64,000 bases of DNA from Amorphochlora amoebiformis. Taxonomy: Eukaryota; Cercozoa; Chlorarachniophyceae. Under the pieces are notes generated by a model that did no database searches, was not told the origin of the DNA, and saw only the letters and a list, made by a program, of their open reading frames with translations. This document shows positions 1 to 64,000 of this stretch, piece after piece (the first letter of the stretch is position 1; each line of letters begins with the position of its first letter). The stretch is taken from NCBI GenBank assembly GCA_054601695.1, contig BAAHQB010000019.1, forward strand, positions 62,001 through 126,000. Direction: 5' to 3'. Made by a program: the position numbers and the translations under genes.

Positions 1-58
<58 letters not shown>

Positions 59-134
59 ACAAAATATGTACAATGCATGTTTACATCTATGTGTATACAT
101 TTATATGTATTTATATAAGCATATATATATGTTT

Positions 135-185
<51 letters not shown>

Positions 186-203
186 GAGCAGCGAGACAAA
201 TAG
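1..203. repeat. (AT)n microsatellite at left edge
   Basis: Almost pure (AT)n at 1-55 and 143-180, with degenerate TATG/TATAC-rich sequence between. I see no gene here. It precedes a possible exon acceptor near 200, so it may be the end of an intron of a gene that begins left of the window. Confidence 0.85.
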
Positions 204-280
204 CACGAATGGAAGCAGTTCAAGGAGTAGATATCTTTACAGTTTCGAAGCATCATCATACGAACACTAAAATCCGCTAA
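204..280 (+). CDS. possible last exon of a + strand gene, partial
   Basis: After an AT-rich tract an AG acceptor near 200-203 is followed by an open frame that reads [16 protein letters not shown] and ends with a histidine/lysine-rich tail at TAA 278-280. The base composition differs sharply from the flanking microsatellite. The 5' part would lie left of the window. I recognise no family. It is only about 25 codons, so the call rests on splice context and protein-like composition alone. A chance frame remains possible. Confidence 0.3.
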
Positions 281-300
281 GGATCGACGAAGATTCCGGA

Positions 301-395
301 GTCCCTCGTCACATCCGGCAGTATCCGGTAGTGCCCGGTAGTACCGGTAGTACCTGGTAGTACCGGATGGTATCCGGCAACACCTGGTAGTGGGG
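301..395. repeat. GGTAGTACCGG-type minisatellite
   Basis: Degenerate tandem copies of a roughly 10-base unit built on GTAGTACCGG and GTATCCGG. The same motif appears as a clean array at 28866-28905 (CCGGGTAGTA units) and as single copies near 18150-18175 and 33950, so it is a dispersed repeat. The rest of 396-716 is a short unique stretch followed by (AT)n at 506-620; I see no gene in it. Confidence 0.7.
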
Positions 396-716
396 CTTCG
401 AGGAGGCGTGACAAATCGTTACTTCACGCCATGTCACACATTCAACCCACTGGACCCACCCTCTTGTAACACAGTCAATTGTAGCACTTACATGTGCATA
501 TATGTATATAATATATATATATATATATATATAATATATATATATATATATGTATGTGTATATGTATGTGTATGCTACATATATATATAATATATAATAT
601 ACATATATATATATATATATATGTAGTTGTAGTAGCAGTACCTATGCATGAGCATGAAAATTTCTTTCCATTATTCAGAATCCAAAAGTACTTCAATCGA
701 ATCTAATCCTAGACTA

Positions 717-10538
<9,822 letters not shown>

Positions 10539-10801
10539 TTTAAGGAAGGTTTATACCCTCCGACGTCCAGACCCCTGTGCCGCACCAGTCAAGCCGATAA
10601 ATTCGGGGGGAAATATAATTCCGATCGTGAAAATGAGCAAATGAACAAGTAACGCTGGAGGATTAATTATGGGGATTTTAACAAAAGAAATATAAAATCT
10701 CTATTTCGTTCAATATGTTTCAATACTTAATTCGGCGGCCCAACGGCTAGCCGTTGGCTCGCACGTCTCACAACCCGAACACACCCAAGAGCTTCTGAAT
10801 C
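10539..10801. promoter_or_regulatory. shared 263-bp divergent promoter region
   Basis: Interval between the start of the coiled-coil gene (- strand, ATG at 10538) and the basic protein gene (+ strand, ATG at 10802). It is free of the AT microsatellite that dominates the window and includes the near-perfect inverted repeat CCAACGGCTAGCCGTTGG at 10740-10757. A bidirectional promoter is inferred from spacing only. No TATA box can be assigned with confidence. Confidence 0.5.
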
Positions 10802-11733
10802 ATGCCCGTCATCGCCCCCTGGGATAAGCCTGCGCCCGTCCGCCGTGCTTCTGTGGTAGTAAACACCTCAATTGTAATCCTGGGATTCTCATGAGCTAAG
10901 CGATTCACTGATGATTGGTTATTTTATCAGTCTTCCCGGACTTCCTCCCGCCGTGGGTCGGCCTCCGCCCCTTTTGCGACAAGCTTCAACGTCCCAGCAC
11001 CGGCTCGCCGATCCATTTCAAAAGAACCTCGCACTAGTGGTATAAACGCCCCTTGGAGCCAAAACATCGACCTCAAGGCTCGTGGAGTGAAGAAAGTCAC
11101 CCAGGTAGAATGATTCCCGTACCCGGTGACCGTACTAATACTTATATAATGTTCAGGCACGCGAGCCTCTCACCGTCATGGGATCGAAAGTTCCGAAGTC
11201 CTCCAGTTCGGCTAACATCAAGCCTGGGAAAAAACTTATCAAGGTATGTTCCACTTTTCACATTCTTCTGCTTCTTACACCTGCATACTGTTCAGCCGGT
11301 ATACGCCGAGCCCAAGAAGGGAGGAAAGAAGCAGATCAATCCTTCCTTTGTTGAGCCCAAAATGGGCAGGAAGAAGATGGTCAAGCCCACTCTTCGTGGA
11401 GACAACTGCATCTGGAATAACGATCCTACTCTTGCCTCCTGGTGTGATCATCGTAAACCTTTGCTGTCTTGATCTAATCTTCCTATTTCTCTTAGGCGTC
11501 CGATCGGTGAGTACCGCCGCAACAGTCTTCGCCGTGGACAAACTCAGACGGTACAATCCACCCCAACCTATCTTGTCCGTGTTCTGATTCTTATAACTAC
11601 AGGTAAATGTGTTGAACCCTGCTGTGAACTCTAGCAGCCCTGCTGGCAAGGCGTTGCCGAAGCCTGTCGGAGGAAACTCTCTGTCTCACACGTCCAGGAA
11701 GTGAGTTGTAAACATTGGATCATGTATATGTAC

Positions 11734-11768
<35 letters not shown>

Positions 11769-11905
11769 ATCCCTCTCCTACTCGATCTCTTTGCTCGTTT
11801 CACATTCATTGCAGTATGTGCAAGAAGGATAAAATCAATGATATGTAACATGTGTGACTCTGTATGTTTAGCTCGTGGGGTAAATAAGAGTATGAGGCTG
11901 GTCGA

Positions 11906-11943
<38 letters not shown>

Positions 11944-12060
11944 TTCCGTTTGCATGAATAGATAAAATTATTCATCTGTGGGTCCTGGTTATCTGATCCA
12001 TGATATCTTTCTTCTAGGGGAAACTACAAGAACAACATCAGTTCTATCAAGTTCGGTTGA
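10802..12060 (+). CDS. basic Ser/Lys-rich protein of unknown function, 218 aa, 7 exons
   Basis: Exons 10802-10855, 10931-11104, 11157-11243, 11296-11441, 11496-11550, 11603-11700 and 12018-12060 (TGA) total 657 nt with all phases matching. Four introns are 52-54 nt with classic GT-AG ends. The last, 317 nt, carries two AT microsatellites. The start MPVIAPWDKP is the first ATG joined to the chain; reading from the internal ATG at 11178 would drop two good exons. The protein is strongly basic. It has a Ser/Arg-rich stretch at about 16-48, a repeated APW motif (about 5-7 and 59-61), and two tandem copies of an EPKxGxKK-type motif at about residues 110-132, each preceded by a proline-rich linker. 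There is no transmembrane segment. The motif repeats would suit a structural or microtubule-associated protein, but that is inference. Confidence 0.82.
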
Positions 12061-12121
12061 GGCACTTCTCTGAATAAAGAATATCCATCAGTAACAAGAC
12101 CCCTCAGACTTCGAATTCCGT

Positions 12122-12146
12122 GCAGAGAGCCTTGAAAACTCTCTGC
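12122..12146 (+). other. perfect 8-bp stem hairpin in the 3' flank
   Basis: GCAGAGAG (12122-12129) and CTCTCTGC (12139-12146) pair perfectly across a 9-nt loop. It lies 62 nt after the stop of the basic protein gene and 44 nt after a GAATAAAG element (12072-12079). A role in 3' end formation is possible but not shown. Confidence 0.5.
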
Positions 12147-12359
12147 CGTGTGTACTTTATTTAGTAGGTCCGGGATCCACGACGCGGTCTCTCTCCTCGC
12201 ATCATTAGTTCCAGTCAGATATCTTAGTCGCAATGCTCTTCTGATTTTTACCTTTGATAATCTTTTTAAAGTTCGTGTTCATACAGTAATTCCCAATTGC
12301 AAGTAATTAAGTATCACATTGTTTGTTGTCATCAAAAAATGCGTGTGCACCATAGCCTA

Positions 12360-13330
12360 GATAACTGTAAAGTACGTTCCAGACAACGAATCTACTAGAT
12401 AGATCAGTAGATACTGAGTCTAGAATCAAGCTTATTTTATTAACAGTTTTCCACATGTAGGCTGAATGTAGTAGTCACTGACGTACACACTAGCGTACCC
12501 AGTCTAACCAGTGTCTCATTAAATTTACATGTAGATCTGTTGATTATCTTAAGCTTATACATGTATTTTTATGGTTAAGATCATGAGTATTCTAGAATTA
12601 CTAGAATTAATCTATCCGATACCTAGTGTGCTAGCTACGTGGTGTGTGGGCTACTAGGGCTAACTAGTGCACCATGCTAGCATGGTGTCTAGCTAGGGTG
12701 TGGTACACTGGCACATGTATGTATACTAGATGTATTAGATGTACAATTGTAGTATAATCTGATAATAGTATTCAATAATCTATTAATATATTAATTAATG
12801 ATTATATTGTCGGAACCATAGCTAGCTATAGCTAGCGAACACTTGAGTTTATTTATAAATTATAATAGATAATCTAGATAATATCTTTGCCAATATCTAG
12901 AATATTAATATATGTCACACCATTTATAAATTATCTAGATTATAAAACTACTGTAATGAACAATTCTAGAATTGTGCACTATCTGGAATAATATTGATAT
13001 ATATATACATATCTAGATATATATATATCGAGTCAGATGGATATGAATCTTACAATTGTAGATTAGCCTAGACTCTAGAGACTATCTGTACTAGCTATAA
13101 TCTTATTGTGACATCGAGTAATAGACTAGTACTAGATATGATATCAGTTTGAACTAGCTAGATACTACATATAATGTACAGCCTACGGTACCAACCAGCT
13201 AATGCCGTCCGGAAGATTCTAGATATTGTCTAGATTGTGTTAAAATTTAATTTGATAGTGTAATTTTAAATTATCTAGATTATTAGTTTTAGAATAATGC
13301 TGAAAAAACGATTGTGGATTAGTTAACAAG
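12360..13330. other. CTAG-rich unique intergenic region
   Basis: About 1 kb without long microsatellites and unusually dense in CTAG, TCTAGA and GCTAGC palindromes (for example 12607-12707, 12820-12840, 12868-12960, 13005-13030). I found no exon chain on either strand. It separates the convergent ends of the + basic protein gene and the - transporter gene. Confidence 0.6.
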
Positions 13331-13607
13331 CTCAATTGCAACTTGAGTCGTTTGAATTTACACTGTAGCACTGGTTACTGACTATTGTCTAAAGATTTCT
13401 GTGCTCAGACTGCGCACGTACCGTTCACGAATTCACACTCGTCATTGGTCTAGTTAGTTCTTGGATATGCATTCCTTCACAGCACCTCCATCTCTTTCGC
13501 CATTTCTAGATACAATTAGGATTAAGAGCTTCGCGCGTATACATACCAGTATTCGAAAGATTTACATTTAATGCATTACATAACTGTAGTAATACCTAAT
13601 AAAGATG

Positions 13608-13659
13608 CATATATATATATATATATATATATATTATACGTACATATATTATATATATA

Positions 13660-13707
<48 letters not shown>

Positions 13708-13717
13708 TTTATTATAT

Positions 13718-13751
<34 letters not shown>

Positions 13752-13764
13752 ATATATATATATG

Positions 13765-13804
<40 letters not shown>

Positions 13805-13861
13805 AAATATGTATCTCTCTCTCTCTCTCTCTATACATACATACACACACACACACATATA

Positions 13862-13913
<52 letters not shown>

Positions 13914-14047
13914 ACACATTTTAAATCTGTGCATGGAATACATATTTATTATTAATATATTGTATAAATTTATATTTCGTATTTATTATATAATATCCAG
14001 TATGTATGATTGTAGTTAGATGTAAACATATATATATATATATATCC

Positions 14048-14109
<62 letters not shown>

Positions 14110-14122
14110 ATACATATAATTT
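13608..14122. repeat. (AT)n blocks with (CT)n and (CA)n
   Basis: AT microsatellite at 13608-13812 and 13858-13912, (CT)n at 13814-13832, (CA)n at 13842-13857 and a second AT block at 14028-14104. I see no gene. This is the 3' flank of the transporter gene. Confidence 0.85.
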
Positions 14123-24074
<9,952 letters not shown>

Positions 24075-24278
24075 ATTGCCACGCGTGGGGAGCGTATAAA
24101 AGGCGAAGGCCGGCCAACCGAGAGGGGTAGAAAACTCGGAGGCTGGATTTCGAAGCTTTTCGTAGGTGCAACTGTTTGATTCTGCTTGCTCCGTCGCTGG
24201 TGCACCATGCCATTGCGTCACGCTGGATCACGAATGTCATACAGAGTGACACACCTCGATTGTTAACGTATCACTCAC

Positions 24279-24455
24279 CATGACATCTTGAGGTGGCATG
24301 GGATGTCTTTGGGTGATTCTACCTATGTACAAAGGTTCCGAGATATGCAATCTCTCCTGGGTTCCGAGCCCTAGCTGAACCAGGCGACGCGGCCACTCGT
24401 CAGCTGTGGTCTCCGTTGCCTCTGGCCACTCCTTCCAACACGTCCCGGAGACCAT
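24279..24455 (-). other. probable 5' exon or 5' UTR of the transporter transcript
   Basis: An open - strand frame from an ATG at 24455 reads MVSGTCWKEWPEATE and runs to a strong GTGAGT donor after 24279. The matching acceptor at 24223 leads into the sequence before transporter exon 1. In the joined frame translation stops at 24067, overlapping the MAESES start of the transporter, so this may be an upstream open reading frame or a leader. A short ATG at 24286 could instead extend the transporter N-terminus. Confidence 0.4.
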
Positions 24456-24607
24456 CAGTGGCTCGCCCGCATGAAGTCATCCCACGTGACCGTTGGAGTC
24501 GTTCTGATTGGATTGAATATGTTGTTTTTCGGCCTGATAAGGTGGTGGTGTTCGTGTGGGCTTGGATGCAAGGGATTGTTGGGTGCGCCAGCCGATCAGT
24601 AGCTTTT

Positions 24608-24866
24608 TTAGAAGAATGGGTCGGTCTGGGGACATTTGGATAGAGAATTGGATCCCAATTTCTTCTGGTCAGAAAGAATTGTCATGGGTGTGTCTTCGCC
24701 GGGTGTGGAATTGTCAATATTCGTACCTCGTATCGGCTACTATGCTCATGTGTCCATATTCATCAGAACCTCCACAAGTCCTGTGACGAAACAACAGCTC
24801 CTATCCTCCTCGATCCGCTCGCGTGTGCTCGCGCCCAAATTCATCTCCAAGTTCCCTCGAGTCCAT
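24608..24866 (-). CDS. last two exons of a small unrecognised gene
   Basis: Exon 24866-24770 follows an ACTCCAG acceptor and reads GNLEMNLGASTRERIEED, then CCFVTGLVE. It splices in phase to the terminal exon 24664-24608 (KKLGSNSLSKCPQTDPFF, TAA). About 50 residues are visible and no family is recognised. The 5' part should lie to the right. A candidate exon at about 25147-25100 does not match in phase. A competing + strand frame runs through 24612-24932, so the strand call is moderate. A TTAGGG-like patch at 24933-25015 lies just upstream. Confidence 0.42.
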
Positions 24867-24932
24867 CTGGAGTTTAAAAATTTCTACACAAACGGTCGTC
24901 ATGACTCGAAGCGATGTCTCGCGTATGCATAA

Positions 24933-25330
24933 AACCCTAGGGTTAGGGTTGAGGTTAACGTTGGAATTACAGCTGGTGTTAGGGTTAGGGTTAGAATTAT
25001 GTCAGGGTTATGATTAGGGGTTGAGGAGCCACGCGTACTTTATTTACTTTATTTGAAAGCGCTAAGACTTAAATTCAGGTTAGCTCTCTCTCTCAATATA
25101 TACCCTCTTCAATTACATTTCCCTTCCACTCTTCTCCCTCTCTTTGTTGCCTGATCCTGGATTTTGTTTTTAAACCTGCTACAACTCAAACCCTAACTTG
25201 AACAGATCCGGGGTACACAGTTTGCGGACAGGTTACATACAAACACACACACGCACACTCATATACATATATATACATATATATATATTAATATAATATA
25301 ATATAATATAATATAATATAATATAATATA

Positions 25331-25372
<42 letters not shown>

Positions 25373-25391
25373 TAATAAAATAATAATAATA

Positions 25392-25460
<69 letters not shown>

Positions 25461-25505
25461 TATATATATATATATATAACATATATATATATATATATAT
25501 ATAAC

Positions 25506-25551
<46 letters not shown>

Positions 25552-25609
25552 AGTATTCATATATGTCGTTCATAAATATTATTTATAGAAGATATACATA
25601 CGTACACAC

Positions 25610-25659
<50 letters not shown>

Positions 25660-25818
25660 GTGTATATGTATGTATCTATTTATTATTATTATTACTATTA
25701 TTCTTATTATTATTATCATCATCGCTATTATTATTATTAGTATTGTTTATTATTATAAAAACATTATTATTACCATTCTTATATATACATATATATATAT
25801 ATATATATTTATGTATAC

Positions 25819-25909
<91 letters not shown>

Positions 25910-25914
25910 CATAC

Positions 25915-25950
<36 letters not shown>

Positions 25951-26305
25951 GTCTATTCATATTAGTGTGTTGTGTGTATAGCGGCCATTGCAACGAAAGC
26001 TGTCTCTCATCTCGGATCTAACCAGGTATTTATGCGTATACGTATAAATATTGTCATATATACGTATGTAGCAAATATATGTATAAATTTGATAGCTAAA
26101 TATATCTATATAGGTATAAATATATCTATATGTATGTATGAACAGTACATATATACATATATATATATATTTATATATATATGTACACAAATATATGTAT
26201 GTATATATGTGTGTATATATTTCATATATATGAATATATGTTTATTTATTTGTACAATGTATATATGTAATATCGAATGTTGTGCATAGCATACACATAT
26301 ACATG

Positions 26306-26375
<70 letters not shown>

Positions 26376-26492
26376 GACACAAATGTACATATTCTATATA
26401 TATATATATATAAATACATATATATATATATATATGTGTGTATGTATGTATATAATTAAACATACATATACATACACATATATATATATATG

Positions 26493-26527
<35 letters not shown>

Positions 26528-26657
26528 GTGTCTGTGTAATTATGTAAGGTGTATATCATTACATTAACTTACACAATATATTATATATATATATGTATAT
26601 ATATTTATACATATACATCTTAGTATATGTTAATGTATATCACATACACCTTTAAAG

Positions 26658-26701
<44 letters not shown>

Positions 26702-26912
26702 CATATACATCTTAGTATATGTTAATGTATATCACATACACCTTTAAAGATATGTATACATAAATTTACATGTGTACACATATAGAATCATGTATTATAC
26801 ATGTATGTATGAAGATTTACATACATACATATATAATATATATATATATATATAATGTATATAATATATATATATATATATATATTTAGTATGTATGTAT
26901 TTTTATATATAA

Positions 26913-26943
<31 letters not shown>

Positions 26944-27173
26944 ATATATATATAGTTACATATATATATATATATATATGTACATATATGTAATTGTGTA
27001 TATATATGTGTATATATATGTGTATATATATTTGTATATATACATACATATATAATATATATGTATATATATATATATATATATATTATAACGTATATAC
27101 ATATATATATATATATACATAAACATATAACGTATAAAATTATATATATATATATATATATACATACGTGTGC

Positions 27174-27231
<58 letters not shown>

Positions 27232-27306
27232 GTATATATATATATATATATATGTGCGTGTATATTACATACATGAATATATACATATATATATACACAT
27301 ATATAA

Positions 27307-27364
<58 letters not shown>

Positions 27365-27464
27365 ACTGTATATGTTAACACATAATATACGACATGTTCA
27401 TGTCACGATATGTATAAGCATCATAATGTATATATGTAGATGATGGACACTTACACCAATCCAC
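24933..27464. repeat. intergenic block of telomere-like, (ATAAT)n, (AAT)n and (AT)n repeats
   Basis: TTAGGG-like sequence at 24940-25020, a CT-rich patch at 25083-25147, (ATAAT)n at about 25287-25335, (AAT)n at 25335-25460, then AT blocks to about 27360. A direct repeat of about 57 bp (TTATACATATACATCTTAG...) occurs at about 26607-26663 and 26697-26753. I see no confident exon here, apart from a possible unlinked - strand exon near 25100-25147. This is the 5' flank of the EEP gene. Confidence 0.8.
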
Positions 27465-39899
<12,435 letters not shown>

Positions 39900-40085
39900 T
39901 TTATTCCACGGTCCAAACTATTTCCGGCCAAGTCTAACGTTACTTTTATAACGCACTTCGCATTAACGTTATAAGCATTTCAAAGATTTTATTCATTTTG
40001 GAGCCATCCATGCCATTCGATCGATTACAGCTGTATCTCTAGTGTTTACACATATACACACCAGAATATTATTCCATTGTATCTG

Positions 40086-40116
<31 letters not shown>

Positions 40117-40193
40117 GTAATGTAGTACAAATTTTTATTTTTAGTGCATACACTGGTATATGTGAATGATTATATATATATATATATATACTA

Positions 40194-40251
<58 letters not shown>

Positions 40252-40358
40252 TCATATCATGGTATATCATGAGTCATATCGATATATATATATTATAATA
40301 TGTGTGTGTGTGTGTATATATACATATATACTATGAATATCTAGAATATATCTATATA

Positions 40359-40395
<37 letters not shown>

Positions 40396-40513
40396 CACTA
40401 GTATCATGATATCACAGTACACATTCAAGATTAGAGAGCTAGGAGAGGAGTGGATACATATCATGAGATGCACTTGGTAACATTCATTAGTAGCCCATTA
40501 CTAGCATATTATC

Positions 40514-40565
<52 letters not shown>

Positions 40566-40742
40566 TATGTATGTATATCACGGTACTACTACTGTATGAT
40601 ACCTGATGTACTTCATTACATATATATGATGTTGAATTAGAATTAGAACCGTCATTAAAGTTGAACTTCACAAGCTCAAACCGATGTTGTCTACTGTAAG
40701 CTATTGATTGTTCTACCACCGTGCGTACCCGGGATCTATGCG
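39900..40742. other. intergenic region between convergent EEP and zinc-finger genes
   Basis: Unique sequence to about 40080, then AT blocks at 40088-40116, 40172-40250 and 40360-40395 and 40516-40570. I see no exon. It must hold the 3' ends of both flanking transcripts. Confidence 0.7.
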
Positions 40743-41732
40743 TCACAGGCGATCGGTGCTCCGATTTTCTTTCTCGTCGGCCAGTGTGCGTTCATACCCG
40801 TTTTTCGGCTCAAAGCTCTCCTGCGGGAGAACGTCATTATCCCTATACCCGGTATGCTGATTGCGCTCGCTCCTCCTAGGGTCTACCTGGGAATCTTCGT
40901 ACCGTTTCTCAATCGCTCCCTTGTCCACTCCATCAGGACCTCGATCAAATCTCCTGTTCTCCGCTCTGTCGTATCTCTTCTCGCGACGTTCCCCCTCCCT
41001 GGGGCCCCCCCGTCCATGGCCGTTGCTACCCCCCTCCGATATATGCTGGAATTTGCATCGAGAGCCAAACTTACAGGACCCTGTGTCTCTGAACATGTAG
41101 CAGATTTCGTCTATGCTGCCTGCTGCGGCTGACCCATAACCATTTGCTGGGGCAGCCCGTGGGCGAGGCGAGTAGGAGCGACGGCGTGCTCGTCGGTCAT
41201 ATAGCACACGATCGCGATTGCGGTCGCGCTCTCGTTCACGGTCCCTGTCGCGGTCACGGTCGCGAGACCTTGATCGTCGTCGATCGCGGCTGTATTTTTC
41301 TTCCCGGCCAGGCTCGTATCTCCCGCGCATCCCTGAGACTCCTCCTCCGTAATAGTCAGACGGAGGATACCGCGAATACCTCGCGTGGGTAGCCTCGTGT
41401 ATGAATTTGCAATCGGCTCCGAACCTACATGAGGCAAAGTCGCGAAACTCGTAGCACACGCCACCCCCTGGGGCACCCATAGGAGGTCTACGCCGTGCTC
41501 CGAGGCCGTGCTCCAACGCCAGAATGTTGGCCTCATGAAAGAACTTGCAAGAGTCCCCAAACCGACAGCGCCCGGTCTTATTCCACTCATAACAAGGGGA
41601 GTCCGATCTTGGGGGCCGTCTATTGCTCCTCGGAGGGCTTCGAGATCGCCCCCGTTTGCCTCCGTACGCTGTTGTTTGCCACTCCCCTCGACTATTCGCT
41701 TCTCCTCGGACATTCCGATCGCGACTGCTCAT
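40743..41732 (-). CDS. triple CCCH zinc-finger, Arg/Ser-rich RNA-binding protein, 329 aa
   Basis: A single uninterrupted frame, the only intronless gene in the window. It has three CX8CX5CX3H fingers: C47, C56, C62, H66; C93, C102, C108, H112; and C211, C220, C226, H230. Each has the form CYxxxxxGxCxFGxxCKFxH. An Arg/Asp/Ser-rich domain (about 146-190, with RSRDRDRDRD) lies between fingers 2 and 3. A second Arg/Gly-rich charged tail follows finger 3. CCCH fingers of this spacing bind single-stranded RNA, and RS-type linkers suggest pre-mRNA processing or mRNA control in the nucleus. The start at 41732 is the first ATG of the open frame and lies 143 bp from the start of the divergent membrane-protein gene. 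GC content is high compared with the introns. The + strand frames overlapping it are shadows. Confidence 0.92.
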   Translation of the reverse strand: MSSRDRNVRGEANSRGEWQTTAYGGKRGRSRSPPRSNRRPPRSDSPCYEWNKTGRCRFGDSCKFFHEANILALEHGLGARRRPPMGAPGGGVCYEFRDFASCRFGADCKFIHEATHARYSRYPPSDYYGGGVSGMRGRYEPGREEKYSRDRRRSRSRDRDRDRDRERERDRNRDRVLYDRRARRRSYSPRPRAAPANGYGSAAAGSIDEICYMFRDTGSCKFGSRCKFQHISEGGSNGHGRGGPREGERREKRYDRAENRRFDRGPDGVDKGAIEKRYEDSQVDPRRSERNQHTGYRDNDVLPQESFEPKNGYERTLADEKENRSTDRL

Positions 41733-41875
41733 CCTGGCGGCTTTCTTTCAGATGTAGCACGCCGCTTCAAGGCAGGCGGCGGGTGCCACCTTGCAGATGC
41801 CGGCCGAAATGTTCTTTTGAGATTGAAGTCTAGAATTAAAAAGTTCGGCTCGAATGGAAGCCAGCCCCGACTGAT
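41733..41875. promoter_or_regulatory. 143-bp divergent promoter between zinc-finger and membrane-protein genes
   Basis: The whole space between two opposite ATGs. No microsatellite and no clear TATA box. Shared bidirectional control is inferred from the spacing, which is similar to that of the 10539-10801 pair. Confidence 0.5.
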
Positions 41876-55054
<13,179 letters not shown>

Positions 55055-55278
55055 CTAATTTATAAATTTGATTATCACTCGATAATTCATTCACTGTCTA
55101 CGGAATATATCAGAAGTTTTTAATTAATCTAGAGATAGAGGATCTATAAAGACCATAAAAGCAAGGTTGATAATGTCCCAAACACAATCCGGGGAGCTCA
55201 TATATATGAGGTGGCTCTATGCATATTAAATACGTATTTATATTTACAGGCGTACGTATGTATATCTAGACATACTAG

Positions 55279-55327
<49 letters not shown>

Positions 55328-55738
55328 ATATATAGATAGATAGATAGATAGTGAGAAGATGGTGCCCAGTGAACCTCTGGGCTATTGCTAAGTTATCAGT
55401 TGGTTTCATTTCAGTTTAATGATTCCCTCAAACGGTGTACGTACGTATATGAACCTTACGTACGTGTACGTACGTATATGAACCTTACGTACGTGTACGT
55501 ACGTATATGAACCTTACGTACGTGTACGTACGTATATGAACCTTACGTACGTGTACGTACGTATATGAACCTTACGTACGTGTACGTACGTATATGAACC
55601 TTACGTACGTGTACGTACGTATATATCGTACATATACGTATGTATCGTTCGTGTAGGTACTAGTATATCGTACGTATACGTACGCATATCGTACGTTTTC
55701 GTCGACTGTACGTACGTACATGTACGATATATACGTAC
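55055..55738. repeat. 3' flank with a 29-bp TACGTACG tandem repeat
   Basis: Between the convergent ends of the membrane-protein and calpain genes. Six exact copies of a 29-bp unit (TGTACGTACGTATATGAACC plus TTACGTACG) run from 55436 to 55609, with a partial seventh to 55624. Degenerate TACGTACG sequence continues to about 55740. The unit is largely alternating purine-pyrimidine and self-complementary. A GATA run lies at 55333-55350. The terminal exon of the calpain gene should be here, but I could not fix it. Confidence 0.9.
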
Positions 55739-63770
<8,032 letters not shown>

Positions 63771-64000
63771 CTAAGATAACATTGCACTTTGAAGGATTAC
63801 TACACTCCTTCACTAGAGATGCACTTGCGAATGCTATAACCTGGGATTAGCCGACCTCCATCGCTCTATCTCTCTCTCTCACTCCACATTTCCCCCCCTT
63901 TCTTACCAGATTCTAAGCATTCTCTCGATCTCCCTCTCTCTCTAAGTCATTTATTGCTGTGTCTTTGAAATCTGTGTTGTGCTGTGTGTGTGTGTGTGTG
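63771..64000. other. right edge: probable calpain intron with (CT)n and (GT)n
   Basis: Mostly unique, with (CT)n at 63870-63880 and 63925-63942 and (GT)n at 63980-64000. An upstream calpain exon is expected on the - strand. A GTAAGA donor follows AATCTG near 63906, but I could not place the exon in phase. Confidence 0.5.

Noticed and set aside
40704-41132. Hydrophobic + strand frame opposite the zinc-finger gene
   Set aside because: Shadow frame of the CCCH gene, which has three exact metal-binding motifs.
55436-55624. CRISPR array
   Set aside because: The 29-bp units are directly adjacent with no spacers, in a eukaryotic context.

Overview
The window is nuclear DNA from an unidentified single-celled eukaryote. 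Protein-coding genes are cut into very many tiny exons. The introns between them are packed with (AT)n, (GA)n, (TAA)n and telomere-like TTAGGG/CCCTAA repeats. Splice sites are mostly GT-AG with a few GC-AG, and all three standard stop codons are used. I favour an alveolate or another SAR-group protist, because of the extreme intron density, the serine/arginine-rich CX8CX5CX3H zinc-finger protein and the calpain. The lineage cannot be fixed from sequence alone. I see no rRNA, convincing tRNA, CRISPR, prophage or intact transposon.

I built gene models by hand, joining exons only where acceptor, donor, reading phase and protein sense agreed. From left to right: (1) a possible last exon of a + gene (about 204-280). 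(2) A - strand basic coiled-coil protein, 717-10538, 19 exons, 345 aa. (3) A divergent + gene, 10802-12060, 7 exons, 218 aa, basic and of unknown function. (4) A - strand major facilitator (MFSD4-like) transporter, 14123-24074, about 21 exons. (5) The 3' end of a small - strand gene, 24608-24866. (6) A + strand endonuclease/exonuclease/phosphatase (EEP) enzyme, 27465-39899, 17 exons, 301 aa. (7) A single-exon - strand triple CCCH zinc-finger protein, 40743-41732. (8) A divergent + strand polytopic membrane protein, 41876-55054, 26 exons, 556 aa. (9) A - strand calpain-family cysteine protease, 55739-63770, cut by the right window edge.

Exons average about 55-65 nt and are as short as 22 nt, so only about 12% of the window is coding. 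Gene ends lie close together: two divergent pairs have starts 143 and 263 bp apart. The length comes from introns, not intergenic space. The genes do not form an obvious pathway.

The most interesting signal is a repeated structure at exon edges. In three unrelated genes the 3' end of an exon, with its splice donor, has been copied in tandem into the following intron. A fourth case is a whole-exon copy that has decayed. The copies are separated by AT microsatellite and may show how these introns grow.
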